This document shows positions 37,363 through 46,634 of a DNA stretch of 64,000 nucleotides, one piece after another. Below the pieces are notes generated by a model, which saw only the letters and a program-made list of their open reading frames with translations, was not told where the DNA came from and searched no databases. Origin of the DNA: Pseudofrankia coriaricola (GTDB taxonomy: Bacteria > Actinomycetota > Actinomycetes > Frankiales > Frankiaceae); assembly GCF_001854805.1 (NCBI RefSeq), contig NZ_MBLO01000004.1, positions 20,950 to 84,949 of the forward strand, written 5' to 3'. Positions within the stretch are counted from its first letter, which is position 1, and each line of letters starts with the position of its first letter. The position numbers and the translations under genes are program-made.

Positions 37363-38571
37363 ATGCCCAAAACCCCTGTCGGCTTTCCCGTCTTTGACGC
37401 GGACAACCACATGTACGAGACGGCGGACGCCTTCACGAGATTTCTTCCCAAGGAATATGACGGCCTGATCAAGTACGTCCAGGTCAACGGGCGCGACAAG
37501 ATCGCCGTTCGCGGCGTGATCTCCGAGTACATCCCGAACCCGACCTTCAACGTCGTCGCTCGGCCGGGAGCCTGGGAGGAGTTCTTCAAGCACGGCAACC
37601 CGGACGGGAAGTCGACCCGGGAGCTGATGGGCGCCCCGATTCGCTCGCCCGAGGCGTTTTTCGCGCCGGAGCCGCGGCTGGCCCTCATGAACGAGCTGGG
37701 AATTGACCGGGCGCTCATGTGGCCGACGCTCGCCAGCCTCCTGGAAGACCGACTGCGCATGGATCCGAAGGCCACCCACGCGGTCGTCCACGCGCTGAAC
37801 CAATGGATGCACGAGCAGTGGAGCTTCAACTACCAGGACCGTATCTTCGCCACGCCGGTGATCACGCTGCCGATCGTGAGCGAGGCCATCAAGGAACTGG
37901 AGTGGGTGCTCGAGCGTGGAGCGAAGATCATCCTGATCCGGCCGGCGCCGGTGCCCGGCTACGAAGGCTTCCGGTCGTTCGCGCTGCCGGAGTTCGACCC
38001 GTTCTGGGAGAAGGTGGTCGAGGCGAACATCACCGTCGGCCTGCACTCCTCCGATGACGGCCTGACCCGCTACTACAACATGTGGGAGGGGCGGGCCGAT
38101 GGTGAGCATCTTCCCTTCGCCACGCCGTCGGCCTTCATCGAGATCATGCACACCCAGGGCCGGGGCATCTTCGACACGGTGGCCTCGCTGATCGGGCACG
38201 GGCTCCTCTCCCGTTTCCCGCGGCTGCGCATCCTGCCGGTCGAGAACGGCTCCGGCTGGGTGCGGCCCTTCGTGGAGGCCGCTGGCACCGCATACGCGCA
38301 CAACCCGAGGCGGTTCGACGAGGACCCACTTCAGGTGTTCAAGCGCAACATCTGGATCCACCCGTTCCACGAGGAGGACCCGCGCGGCCTCATCAAGGTC
38401 GTGGGCGTCGACCGGGTCGTGTTCGGGTCCGACTACCCGCACGCGGAGGGACTCTCCGACCCGGTCTCCTACGTCGATGAGCTCGAGGGCCTGTCCGCCG
38501 AGGACATCGCCCGCGTCATGGGCGGCAACCTGGCCGAGGCCATGGATCTGCCCTTCGCGGCCGCGGCCTGA
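37363..38571 (+). CDS. Amidohydrolase-2 family metal-dependent hydrolase (paralogue)
   Basis: A 402-residue TIM-barrel hydrolase, a diverged paralogue of the gene at 25151. N-terminal FDADNHMYET takes the place of the HxH metal site. The C-terminal part shows LPVENGSGWV, WIHPFHEEDPRG and VVFGSDYPHAEG, with the metal-binding Asp in GSDYPH. ATG 37363 has CGGAGG upstream. It is followed by a broken TetR gene, and a palindromic operator lies upstream. The family fits decarboxylation or hydrolysis of a ring compound; the substrate is unknown. Confidence 0.82.
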   Translation: MPKTPVGFPVFDADNHMYETADAFTRFLPKEYDGLIKYVQVNGRDKIAVRGVISEYIPNPTFNVVARPGAWEEFFKHGNPDGKSTRELMGAPIRSPEAFFAPEPRLALMNELGIDRALMWPTLASLLEDRLRMDPKATHAVVHALNQWMHEQWSFNYQDRIFATPVITLPIVSEAIKELEWVLERGAKIILIRPAPVPGYEGFRSFALPEFDPFWEKVVEANITVGLHSSDDGLTRYYNMWEGRADGEHLPFATPSAFIEIMHTQGRGIFDTVASLIGHGLLSRFPRLRILPVENGSGWVRPFVEAAGTAYAHNPRRFDEDPLQVFKRNIWIHPFHEEDPRGLIKVVGVDRVVFGSDYPHAEGLSDPVSYVDELEGLSAEDIARVMGGNLAEAMDLPFAAAA

Positions 38572-38599
38572 GCGGAGGCCCGGCCGGGAGTCCGGGCGA

Positions 38600-39091
38600 A
38601 ATGGCCTCGGCACCCGGATCGACGACGTCGTCGAGATCGCAGGCCTCTCCCACGGCCTCTTCTACCGATACTTCGCCAACAAGGCCGACCTCGCGCGAGT
38701 TCTCGTGCTGACAGCGATGGCGCCGCTGTCCCGTACGCTCGCCGCGATCCCTGCGCCACCCGAGCCAGGGTCCGGGAAAGCCTGGTCGACGGCCAACCTG
38801 CGGGCATGGCTGCGCACCTACAACGAGATGCACGCCTCCGAGGCCGGGATCATCCGGATCTGGGCCGACGCGACGCGCCGCGAAGCCACGCTCGGGACCG
38901 ACGCGGCCGCTGCCCTCGACTGGGGCCGGCGCCAGATCGTGCACTTCCTGGAACCTCGCGGTTTCGGCGACGTCGACATCGAGGCGATCGTGGCGATGGC
39001 CTTACTAGACGTGTTCGGCGGCGGAGACCGACCGGCGGAAACGATCGAGGCCGCGGTCCGCGTGATCGAGCGCGGCCTGCTCGGCAGATAG
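38600..39091 (+). pseudogene. TetR-family regulator lacking the first helix
   Basis: The plus strand reads GTRIDDVVEIAGLSHGLFYR then YFANKADLARVLVLTAMAPL, which is helix 2 to helix 4 of a TetR DNA-binding domain, followed by a complete ligand-binding half ending AVRVIERGLLGR. The first helix (the usual ILDAAxxLFAExG block) is absent: the frame upstream is the shadow of the amidohydrolase C-terminus, and no start codon is in frame near the break. A deletion between the two genes probably removed it. Without it DNA binding is unlikely. Confidence 0.6.
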
Positions 39092-39352
39092 CGCGGGCCG
39101 CTCGGCAGATGACGAAGTGCTACCGCCGCACCTGCCGGCCAGCCGGGCGTGGCCGTCCACCGCCAGCCAGGGAACGCGGTGCCCCCGTCGCTGACGATCT
39201 GGATCGCCGCCCCGCTGAGGTCGAGGAGAACGCCTCCGGTCGCCGGCGCGACCTACCTCGGCCTCACCTTCCTGGTCGCCTCGCTCCTGATCGCGCTGAT
39301 CGCCGCCGGCCAGGTCAGCGGCCAGCCGTCCACGCGCCGGTGGGAGTGGGAC

Positions 39353-40129
39353 TCACCGGAGCCGATAGGCGTCCACCCAGGCGCCGAGGTCCAGGTCGCG
39401 TGGCAGATGACCGTCACCGATTCCGTGCGCGCGGCGCCATGTCGCGAGCGCGTTGCCCGACAGGCCCCGCGTACGGAGGATGTTGACGATCCCCCGCCCC
39501 CGCCCATGGAAGACCTCGGCCGCGAAGGTCTGGTAGGCGGCGCGCTCCGCCGGCGGGACCAGTGGAGCGGGGCGGCGGTCGACGACCAGGAGCCCACCGT
39601 CGACCGAGGGGCGCGGGTTGAAGGACGTCGAGGGGACCCTGCGGTCGAGCGTGAACTCGTACCAGGGCCACCACTGGGCGGTGAGCAGCGTGGCACCCCC
39701 GACACCGGCCCGCTTGCGGGCGACCTCCCACTGGAGCAGGAGCACTGCCCGGCGCCAGCCGTTCAGGGTGAGCAGCCGGCGCAGGACCGGTGTGGTGATG
39801 TGGAACGGAACGTTGCAGACGAGGTCGTACGGTCCCCGCGGCGGGGCATGGCGCAGGATGTCGCCCTGGCTGACCACGACGTGCGGCGCGACGGCGCGAC
39901 GCAGACGGGCGACCGAGCGCGGGTCGACCTCGATCGCCTCCACCGGCCGGCCCAGGCGGGCGAGCGAGCGGGTGACGGCGCCGCGTCCGGCGGCCCACTC
40001 GACGATCGGCATTGGTGCCTCGCCAATCAACTCGACGATGCGGGCGATCACTCGCCTGTCGGTGAGGTGGTTCTGACCAAGCTCATGCGGTCCGGGGTAG
40101 GCACCGTAGCCGGGATGGACACGGGACAT
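39353..40129 (-). CDS. Erm-type 23S rRNA (adenine-N6)-dimethyltransferase
   Basis: A 258-residue methylase of the KsgA/Erm family. The N-terminus PHELGQNHLTDRRVIARIVE is Erm-like; SAM motif I is in VEWAAGRGAVTRSLA, where Glu-Trp-Ala-Ala replaces the usual acidic Gly-rich start; the acidic IEVDPRSVARL follows; and the catalytic motif is CNVPFHITTPVLRRLL. Erm enzymes methylate A2058 in 23S rRNA and give resistance to macrolides, lincosamides and streptogramin B. ATG 40129 has GGGAGC upstream; an upstream 13-codon extension is in frame. No leader-peptide attenuator was recognised. Actinomycetes often carry such genes for self-protection or intrinsic resistance. Confidence 0.8.
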   Translation of the reverse strand: MSRVHPGYGAYPGPHELGQNHLTDRRVIARIVELIGEAPMPIVEWAAGRGAVTRSLARLGRPVEAIEVDPRSVARLRRAVAPHVVVSQGDILRHAPPRGPYDLVCNVPFHITTPVLRRLLTLNGWRRAVLLLQWEVARKRAGVGGATLLTAQWWPWYEFTLDRRVPSTSFNPRPSVDGGLLVVDRRPAPLVPPAERAAYQTFAAEVFHGRGRGIVNILRTRGLSGNALATWRRAHGIGDGHLPRDLDLGAWVDAYRLR

Positions 40130-40420
40130 GTACTGCTCCCTCGGTCGTCTGTCGACGCCGGGCAGCACGAAGCGCCGCCCGGCCCTGAACAGGGCCGACG
40201 GCGCAGAACGACCGAGTGGTTGGCTGAGTACCGTTCCGCGCCGTCAGCGGGCGGAACGCAGCCGAATCGCGGCACACATGATGGGCAGCAGGGTACGGCC
40301 AGGCAGCTGGTCCGACCAGCCAATTTCGAGCCGGCGGCGCCTGGCCGCGCTGGCGGTCGGCAACATGCTGCTGGCCGCCCGGTGATGGGCGGTGAGGCCG
40401 GTCCGGTACTGACCACCGGA

Positions 40421-40555
40421 TCAGCCGGCGACGGGCGGCACGCTCTGCTCGAAGCTGAACACGTTCTCCGGGTCGTGTGTGGCCTTCGCCTGGCGCAGCC
40501 GCTCGCGGTAGCAGCCGTAGTACTCGCGCTCCCAGTCCGACGCGGCGGCGTTGGG
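40421..40555 (-). pseudogene. C-terminal stub of a berberine-bridge-type FAD oxidase
   Basis: The minus strand reads ASDWEREYYGCYRERLRQAK and then ATHDPENVFSFEQSVP, ending in TGA. This is the BBE motif at the end of FAD-linked oxidases (YYGxNxxRLxxxKxxxDPxNvFxxxQSI). It begins directly after the stop of the PKD-repeat gene (40560) and nothing of the FAD domain remains, so the rest was deleted when the neighbouring genes were joined. Confidence 0.65.
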
Positions 40556-40559
40556 GGGC

Positions 40560-42851
40560 TCAGCAGAGCGGGACCTTCGTGTCGACGAAGACGTTGTTGT
40601 GCGGGCCGGACGTCGCGCCGTTGTTGTAGAAGTTGTCGGCCGGCGCGTACCGGCCGGCCGCCACCCCGGACACGACCAGGTAGAACCAGGTGTTCCCGTC
40701 CTCCACCGCGTCGCCGGTCGTCCGACAGCGGACCTGCACCGCCACGTTCACCCCGATCCTGGGCGTGTTCGGGCCGACGAAATGCACGGTGGCGAAGGTG
40801 GGCGAGCCGGTGTTGCCGGTGACCTCGGTATGGGTCGCCGGCGGCGGGGACGTCGTCGGCGGACGTGTCGTGGGCGGCGGAGCTGTCGTCGTCCGAGGTG
40901 TCGTGGGCGGCGGGGGCGTCGGCGTCGGAGTTGGCGGCGGCTGCGTCGTTGGGGGAGCCGGTTGGGTCGTCGTTGGGGGAGGCGGTGGGGTGGTCGTCGG
41001 GGAAACCGGGGATGGCTGCGTCGGGGGCCCGTTCACGGTTACCCGGACCGGGGTGCTCTGCGCCGAGTTGCCGGCCGCGTCGGTGACGCGGACCGTGACG
41101 AGCCAGGTGCCCGGCGTGTCGAACGTCAGGTCCACCACCGCGGACGCCTGGTCGCCGGTCGTCTGGGTGACCGAACCGCCGGGACCCGCCATGAAGTTGT
41201 AGCTGACGATCGGCACCGCCGGGTCCGCCGCGGACGAACCGCTGGCGTCGAGCCGCACGGGAAGCGGCGCGAGCCCGCTGGCCTGCGACACGTTCAGTCG
41301 GGCCGTGGGCGGGTTCGCCCGCGGCGGGACTGTCGCCGGCGCCGACGGCGTGACGACCGGCGCGCTGGGCGACGGCGTGGCGGTGGCCGGCCGCGGGACG
41401 ACCGGCGGCCCGGTGGGCGCGGCGGAGGTCGTCTGCGCCGGCCGCGGCGGGCGCGGCGCCTCGGGCGAGGGTCGCCGCCCAGGCGGCCGGGTGACCGGGG
41501 GGACGACCGGCGGCTGGCTCGGCGCGGCCGCGGGCGGCGAGAACGGGGGAGCCTTTGGGGGCGAGGGCCGGGCCGTGGCGGGTGGGGACGTCGCCGGCTC
41601 GGTCGGGGACGGCGGCGGTGTCGACGACGTGGGCGGGGGCGGCGGGACGTCGGCGGGCTCGTCGTCGGCGCCGGTTGGTGTCGGGCCGTACTTCTCGACC
41701 GTCGTGACCGTGCCGCTGGGCTGGATAACCCCGGCGATGCTGCCGGCGGGGTCGTTGAAGAACACCACCGATCCGGCGCGCTGCAGTTCGAACGGCTTGT
41801 CGGGCGTGACCGGCACGTTCGCCGTGGCCTTCACCTTCCGCCCGGCCAGGTCGACGACTATCACCCGGCTGGTCGTGAGGTCCGGGACGAACACCAGGCC
41901 GGCGGCCTCCACAGGCTGTCCCAGCCGGTGCCCGGCGACGTCAAGGTCGATCACGTCGTCGCAGGTCCGGGTCGAGAGATCGCTGAGCATCAGCAGCCCA
42001 CTGCGCTGGCTGACCAGGAAGATCCAGCGGGCCGCGTCCGCGCGCAGTTGCCCCGGCGGCGGCGCCGGGCCCGCACCGGCCACCACGACCGAGCCGTCCT
42101 TGGTGGCGTCGACGCACACCCCTGGCCCGGTGACGCCGTCCGCCTCGATCGGGCGGGCCCGCCCGGCCGCCAGGTCCACGGCCACCGGCCGCCCGGACAC
42201 GGAGATCAGCCTGGTCCACTGCGGGTCGACGGCCCCGACCCGGGCCTGCCGCCCGTCGCCGTCCACCCGCAGGAGGTCGCCCGTCGCCGCGTCGACGATC
42301 CACAGCCGGCCCGCGCCGTCGGCGAGAACCGCGCCGTCGCGGATCGTGGCGTGGACGGCGACGGTCGCGCGGACCCGCAACGTCCGAGGGTCGACGACGA
42401 AGACGACCCCCCGCGACGGGCTGACGGCGAACAGCGCGCCCGGCGCGGGGAACAGCGTCAACGGCTCACCGCGGCCCGAGAACGGGCTCGTCGGCAGGTT
42501 CACCCGGTAGGTCGTGCCATCGATCCGCAGCACCGTCCCGTCAGCCGACGAGACAAACGCGTCCGTGCCCTCCTGGGTGCCCACCGACCCGTTCCCGCCG
42601 ATGTCGACCCGGGTGACGATCTGCCCGGACGTCCCGTCGACCAGCACCGCCTCCCCGACGGTCGACGACACCAGCCACGCCGACGCGTCGTCGAGGTCGA
42701 CCGCCCGCCGTGGGACCTCCTCCGGCCGCGCGAGCGCGAGCGCGAGCCCGGCGACCGCGCCGGCGAGCACCAATGCCAGGAGGACTCGTGGCAACCAGAC
42801 AAGCCACGGCCGGGGGATCGCTCGCTGCCGCGCGAGGACGTGATCATTCAC
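40560..42851 (-). CDS. Membrane-anchored beta-propeller/PKD-repeat surface protein with Pro-rich linkers
   Basis: A 763-residue envelope protein. In order: a cytoplasmic Arg/Pro start; one membrane span (17-41); a propeller-like extracellular region (about 50-390) made of repeats such as WLVSSTVGEAVLVDGTSGQI; a Pro/Thr/Ala-rich linker (about 395-520); a PKD/Ig-like domain (about 525-610) with LNVSQASGLAPLPVRLDASG and WLVTVRVTDAAGN; a second Pro/Thr linker; and a C-terminal domain (about 670-763) with two Cys. It overlaps the transglutaminase-like gene by 8 bp and is last in the MoxR operon. It is probably exposed on the cell surface. Confidence 0.78.
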   Translation of the reverse strand: MNDHVLARQRAIPRPWLVWLPRVLLALVLAGAVAGLALALARPEEVPRRAVDLDDASAWLVSSTVGEAVLVDGTSGQIVTRVDIGGNGSVGTQEGTDAFVSSADGTVLRIDGTTYRVNLPTSPFSGRGEPLTLFPAPGALFAVSPSRGVVFVVDPRTLRVRATVAVHATIRDGAVLADGAGRLWIVDAATGDLLRVDGDGRQARVGAVDPQWTRLISVSGRPVAVDLAAGRARPIEADGVTGPGVCVDATKDGSVVVAGAGPAPPPGQLRADAARWIFLVSQRSGLLMLSDLSTRTCDDVIDLDVAGHRLGQPVEAAGLVFVPDLTTSRVIVVDLAGRKVKATANVPVTPDKPFELQRAGSVVFFNDPAGSIAGVIQPSGTVTTVEKYGPTPTGADDEPADVPPPPPTSSTPPPSPTEPATSPPATARPSPPKAPPFSPPAAAPSQPPVVPPVTRPPGRRPSPEAPRPPRPAQTTSAAPTGPPVVPRPATATPSPSAPVVTPSAPATVPPRANPPTARLNVSQASGLAPLPVRLDASGSSAADPAVPIVSYNFMAGPGGSVTQTTGDQASAVVDLTFDTPGTWLVTVRVTDAAGNSAQSTPVRVTVNGPPTQPSPVSPTTTPPPPPTTTQPAPPTTQPPPTPTPTPPPPTTPRTTTAPPPTTRPPTTSPPPATHTEVTGNTGSPTFATVHFVGPNTPRIGVNVAVQVRCRTTGDAVEDGNTWFYLVVSGVAAGRYAPADNFYNNGATSGPHNNVFVDTKVPLC

Positions 42852-45492
42852 CGTGCACCACCGTCGTGTCAGCGAGTGTCGTCGTCGTGCCGGCGTGGGC
42901 CATCGTGCGCCGCTGCTGGCCGTGTACCTGGACCCAGTGCTGGAGAAAGTCCGACGGGCTCGCGGGTACCGGCGGGACGGCGGCGGGTGTCACCGCCGGC
43001 CCGGTCGGCGGCGCCACGGCCGCGGCCTCGGCGTCGGCGCCCGCCGCCGGGGCGGCGAACAGCGGGTGCGGGTCGAGGAGGGCCCGCACCCGGCCGGCGC
43101 GGCCGGCGGCACGTCCCAGCTCCCGGCGGACGTCCCCGACCAGCGCCCAGGCCCGGTCCGGATCGTCGGCCCCGGTGCCGCCCAGGGCGAACGTCGCCTC
43201 GTCGACCAGCGCCGCGAGCAGCCGCAGCGGCGCGACCGCCGGCGCCGTGGCCGGGTTCCTGGCGACGGCGCCGACCAGTTCGCGTCTGGTCAGCGAGGGC
43301 GATCGGGAGACGCCGAACTCGCCGAGCCGGTCCCTCGCCTCCCACCAGGCACCGCGCACCCGGTCGGCCGGGCCGCCGCGATGTCGCCGCGTCAGCCGGC
43401 GCCGGGCCTTTTCGCCGATCACCAGGAGGGGCAGGGCCAGGGCGAGGGCGCCCAGCGCGATGAGCAGGACGAACGGCCAGGCGAGACGCCCACCGCGCCC
43501 GTCGTCGCCGCCGACGATGATGTCGCGTTGCGCCGGCGTGATGACCGCCGGGTTCTCCTCGTCGCCCTGCTGGGTCTGTGGTGGGGAGGCTCCCGACAGC
43601 GGCGCGTCCCGGGACCCCGCCCTCGACAGGTCGCTCGTGTCGGTCGGCTCGAACGCGACCCAGCCGACCCCGGCGAACAGCACCTCCGGCCAGGCGTGTG
43701 CCTGGTGGTCGGTGACCGTGAATGTGCCGTCGGTGTTGGCCGCGTCGGTGGTGTTGGCCGCGCCGTCCTCGTCGAGCAGGTAGCCGACGCTGATCCGGGT
43801 CGGGAACCCGAGCGAGCGGGCCAGCACGGCGAACGCGGCGGCGCGCTGCTCCGCGTAGCCGCGGTGGTCCGCCGGGTCGGCCGAGTCCAGCAGCCGGGTG
43901 AGCCGGCCGTAGGAGTGGCCGGGCGTCGCGTGCAGGTCGTAGGGGAACGCGCTGCCGTCGCGCAGGAAGTCGGCGAGCGCGACCAGCTTGCCGTACGTCG
44001 TCGCGGCCCCGGCCGTCGTCTGCCTGGCGTTGGCCAGCAGCTCGGCCCGCAGATCGTCCGGCAGGTTCGGCAGCACCCGGTAGCGGTCCGCGCCCGGCCC
44101 GGTCGCCACGACGGCCGCCGCCAGCTGCGCGTCCGACGGACGCGACACCTGGGCCGTCAGGTCGAAGCGGTCGCCGGCCCGCGGTGGCGACAGCAGGGCG
44201 AGCGTTCCCGACGTCGGCTCGAACGCCGGACCCCTCCCCTCGCGCGGGCCGGAACCGCTGGCGGGGGCGTAGTCGATGGCCGTCGGCTCGCCGAGGGTGG
44301 GCAGCAGCGCGTCGTCGAACCCGTCGAACGTCACGTCGGCGCGCACCCTCGCGCGCGCGACCGTCGTCGCGACCGGCTCGTCCGGACCCGGCAGCACCTT
44401 GTCGACCGCGATGAAGTTCCCGTCGACGCTCCAGGTGGCGCCGTCGAAGGCGCCGAGGGCGGCCGTCCGCACCCGGGGCGACGTGCCTGGCGCGCCGGCC
44501 GGCCAGGCGGCGGCCGCGGGGGTCAGCCTGATGGTGAACAGCTTCGTCGGCTCGGGGGTGTCCAGCTGCGCGCGCACCTGCACGAGTGGGTTGAGCAGGG
44601 CGACGTCGTCGACCGGCGGACTGCTGTGTTCCCTGAGGTCGTACCGGTCAGCCGAGTCGATCGGCACGACGACGCCGACCACGGTCGCCAGCACCGCGAC
44701 CGTCGCGACCACCGGCAGCCCGATCGCCAGCGGCCCGGCCAGCCGGGACCGGTGCCCGGGGCCGGATCGGCCGTCGACACCGGGCCCGCCCCCGGTCGGC
44801 TCGGACTGGCCAGGGAGCACCCCCGCGCGCGCGGACCGTACCGCGGCGAGCACGAGCACGAGCACCACGAAGCATCCGGTGAGCACCAGCTGCGCGACCC
44901 GGCGGCGCTGCCCGGCCTCGGCGACCAGCAGCAGAAACCCGATCGTCACGAGCAGCGGCGGCAGCGCCGGCAGCAGCGCGCCGTGCCAGCGCACCACCAG
45001 CACGACGGCGGCGAACGTGGCGACCCAGAGCACCGCGCCCAGCGGCGCCAGCAGCAGCGTGTTCGGCTCGGCGGGCACGGCCGTGGTCAGCAACGGCCGC
45101 CAGCCGTCGCGCAGCGCCCGCAGCAGCAGGTCGACGCGGCCCGCGGCCACCCCCGTGCCGTAGAGCAGGCCGGCCAGCGCACCGACGAGACAGACCAGCT
45201 CGACCGTGGCCAGCCGCCGGGCCGCGACCGCGCCGACGACCGCGGCGGCGGCGACGGCGCCGGCGAGCGGCGCCAGGTAGCGGTAGCCGTCGAACAGCGC
45301 GCCGAGGGCGGCCGCGGCGGGCAGCATCGACGCCCCGGCCAGGAGCACGTCGCCCAGCCGGAGGTGTCGGCCGGTGGCCGGCAACGGGGGCGGCGGGGGC
45401 GGTGGGGTCGGCCGGGGCGACTTGACCGGCGGGACCGACTTGACCGGCGGGACCGGCGGGGCCGGCCGGGGCGACAGGATCGGCGTGGTCAT
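42844..45492 (-). CDS. Transglutaminase-like membrane protein with catalytic Cys replaced by Ala
   Basis: An 882-residue DUF3488/transglutaminase-core/DUF4129 protein. It has a Pro-rich start, about eight membrane spans, an extracellular region with the transglutaminase core, another span and a cytoplasmic DUF4129 tail. In the core, RGYAEQRAAAFAVLARSLGF has Ala where family members have the nucleophile Cys (codon GCG at 43852-43854). His (HAWPEV) and Asp (FEPTD) are kept. ATG 45492 overlaps the DUF58 stop (ATGA); a further 116 in-frame codons upstream are the DUF58 shadow. It is probably not a working transpeptidase/protease but may be a structural or binding subunit with DUF58 and MoxR. Confidence 0.82.
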   Translation of the reverse strand: MTTPILSPRPAPPVPPVKSVPPVKSPRPTPPPPPPPLPATGRHLRLGDVLLAGASMLPAAAALGALFDGYRYLAPLAGAVAAAAVVGAVAARRLATVELVCLVGALAGLLYGTGVAAGRVDLLLRALRDGWRPLLTTAVPAEPNTLLLAPLGAVLWVATFAAVVLVVRWHGALLPALPPLLVTIGFLLLVAEAGQRRRVAQLVLTGCFVVLVLVLAAVRSARAGVLPGQSEPTGGGPGVDGRSGPGHRSRLAGPLAIGLPVVATVAVLATVVGVVVPIDSADRYDLREHSSPPVDDVALLNPLVQVRAQLDTPEPTKLFTIRLTPAAAAWPAGAPGTSPRVRTAALGAFDGATWSVDGNFIAVDKVLPGPDEPVATTVARARVRADVTFDGFDDALLPTLGEPTAIDYAPASGSGPREGRGPAFEPTSGTLALLSPPRAGDRFDLTAQVSRPSDAQLAAAVVATGPGADRYRVLPNLPDDLRAELLANARQTTAGAATTYGKLVALADFLRDGSAFPYDLHATPGHSYGRLTRLLDSADPADHRGYAEQRAAAFAVLARSLGFPTRISVGYLLDEDGAANTTDAANTDGTFTVTDHQAHAWPEVLFAGVGWVAFEPTDTSDLSRAGSRDAPLSGASPPQTQQGDEENPAVITPAQRDIIVGGDDGRGGRLAWPFVLLIALGALALALPLLVIGEKARRRLTRRHRGGPADRVRGAWWEARDRLGEFGVSRSPSLTRRELVGAVARNPATAPAVAPLRLLAALVDEATFALGGTGADDPDRAWALVGDVRRELGRAAGRAGRVRALLDPHPLFAAPAAGADAEAAAVAPPTGPAVTPAAVPPVPASPSDFLQHWVQVHGQQRRTMAHAGTTTTLADTTVVHGE

Positions 45493-46634
45493 CGGCGCGC
45501 CCGCGAACCCCAGACGGCGGCGAACTCGTCGCTGGTCCGCACGTTGACGGCGAGCGCCCCGGACACCGACGGAGCCGGCCGGCCGTGCAGCTCGCCGACC
45601 TGGACGAGGCTGACCATGGCGTACCGGGGCCGCACGGCCGACACGGCGCCCAGCGCCGACGGCGCCGGCTGACCCGTCACGACCCCGAGCGCGACGCCGG
45701 GGGTGCCCGGCATCATGGCCGCCAGGGCGGCCAGACCCGGGTCGTCTGGCCGCGTCGTCACCTCGGCGAGCAGGTCCAGCATCGCCTCCCCGGCCGCGAT
45801 GTCCCGGCCGGCCGCGAGACGTCCTCGGCCGGTGGTCCACAGCTCGACCGGGAAGCCACGGGTGAGCCCGGCGGCGATCAGCGACGAGGCGACCCGCACC
45901 GCGTCCTCGAAGAAGTCGTCGGTGTAGGGGGCGGCGCTGGTGTCCAGCACGACCATCATGGTCATCTCGTTGGGCACGACGTTCTGCCGGACCATGAGCT
46001 TGGCGGCCCTGGCCGAGGACCTCCAGTGGATGAGCCGCCGGTCGTCGCCGCGCACGTACTCCCGCATCGAGTGGAACGCGACACCGCCCAGCGGCGCCTC
46101 GCGCGCCGCCGGCCCGTCCAGCTCGAACGAGCCCCCCGTCGGCAGCGGCGCGACGGCGAGCACCCGCGGCCGCACCCGCAGGGTCGACCGCCCGGGCAGC
46201 TCCCGGCTCAGCTGGATGAGCCGCAGCGGATCGCTGTGGCCGACGACCAGCGGCCCGACCTCGAACACCCCGCGCCGCCCGGTGGGGATCGCGTAGCCGC
46301 GCTGGGTCCCGGCCCCGGCCGCGAGACTGGGAAGCGCGATGCCGATCGACGTGCCGGCGACCCGCTCGGCGGCCCGCAGCGGCGGGCAGCGCCGCCCGGA
46401 GACGTTGGTGACCGTGAGGACGCCGGACGCCGGCTCGCCCTCCACCACCCCGGCCGGGCGGATCTCACGACTGATCACGACGTCCGGGGCCACGAACAGC
46501 CAGGCGCAGGCGACCACGAGCGCCAGCGTGGCCGCGGCCGACATCACGACGAACTCCGGGTAGCGCAGGACGAAGCCGGCGACGCCCAGTGCCACCGCGA
46601 GCGCGGCCACGAGGAGCCCGGAGCGGGTGATCAT
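45489..46634 (-). CDS. DUF58-domain membrane protein
   Basis: A 381-residue protein with two N-terminal spans (about 7-50), an outer beta-rich region, and a DUF58 domain with REYVRGDDRRLIHWRSSARAAKLMVRQ, followed by a von-Willebrand-A-like half (MMVVLDTSAAPY). It lies between moxR-like and transglutaminase-like genes with 4-bp overlaps at both ends. The three genes often occur together in actinomycetes; the MoxR ATPase is thought to act as a chaperone assembling or activating the DUF58 protein at the membrane. Confidence 0.86.
   Translation of the reverse strand: MITRSGLLVAALAVALGVAGFVLRYPEFVVMSAAATLALVVACAWLFVAPDVVISREIRPAGVVEGEPASGVLTVTNVSGRRCPPLRAAERVAGTSIGIALPSLAAGAGTQRGYAIPTGRRGVFEVGPLVVGHSDPLRLIQLSRELPGRSTLRVRPRVLAVAPLPTGGSFELDGPAAREAPLGGVAFHSMREYVRGDDRRLIHWRSSARAAKLMVRQNVVPNEMTMMVVLDTSAAPYTDDFFEDAVRVASSLIAAGLTRGFPVELWTTGRGRLAAGRDIAAGEAMLDLLAEVTTRPDDPGLAALAAMMPGTPGVALGVVTGQPAPSALGAVSAVRPRYAMVSLVQVGELHGRPAPSVSGALAVNVRTSDEFAAVWGSRARR

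Noticed and set aside
38477..38599. Start of the TetR gene inside the amidohydrolase 3' end
   Set aside because: The in-frame upstream codons translate into Pro/Arg-rich sequence unlike a TetR first helix, so the gene was called truncated.
40130..40420. Erm leader-peptide attenuator
   Set aside because: No short leader frame with alternative hairpins could be built upstream of the methylase start.
40551..43463. A 970-codon plus-strand frame, and a 939-codon one at 42853-45672
   Set aside because: Both are shadows of the PKD-repeat and transglutaminase-like genes; composition is arginine- and glycine-heavy and no family is seen.
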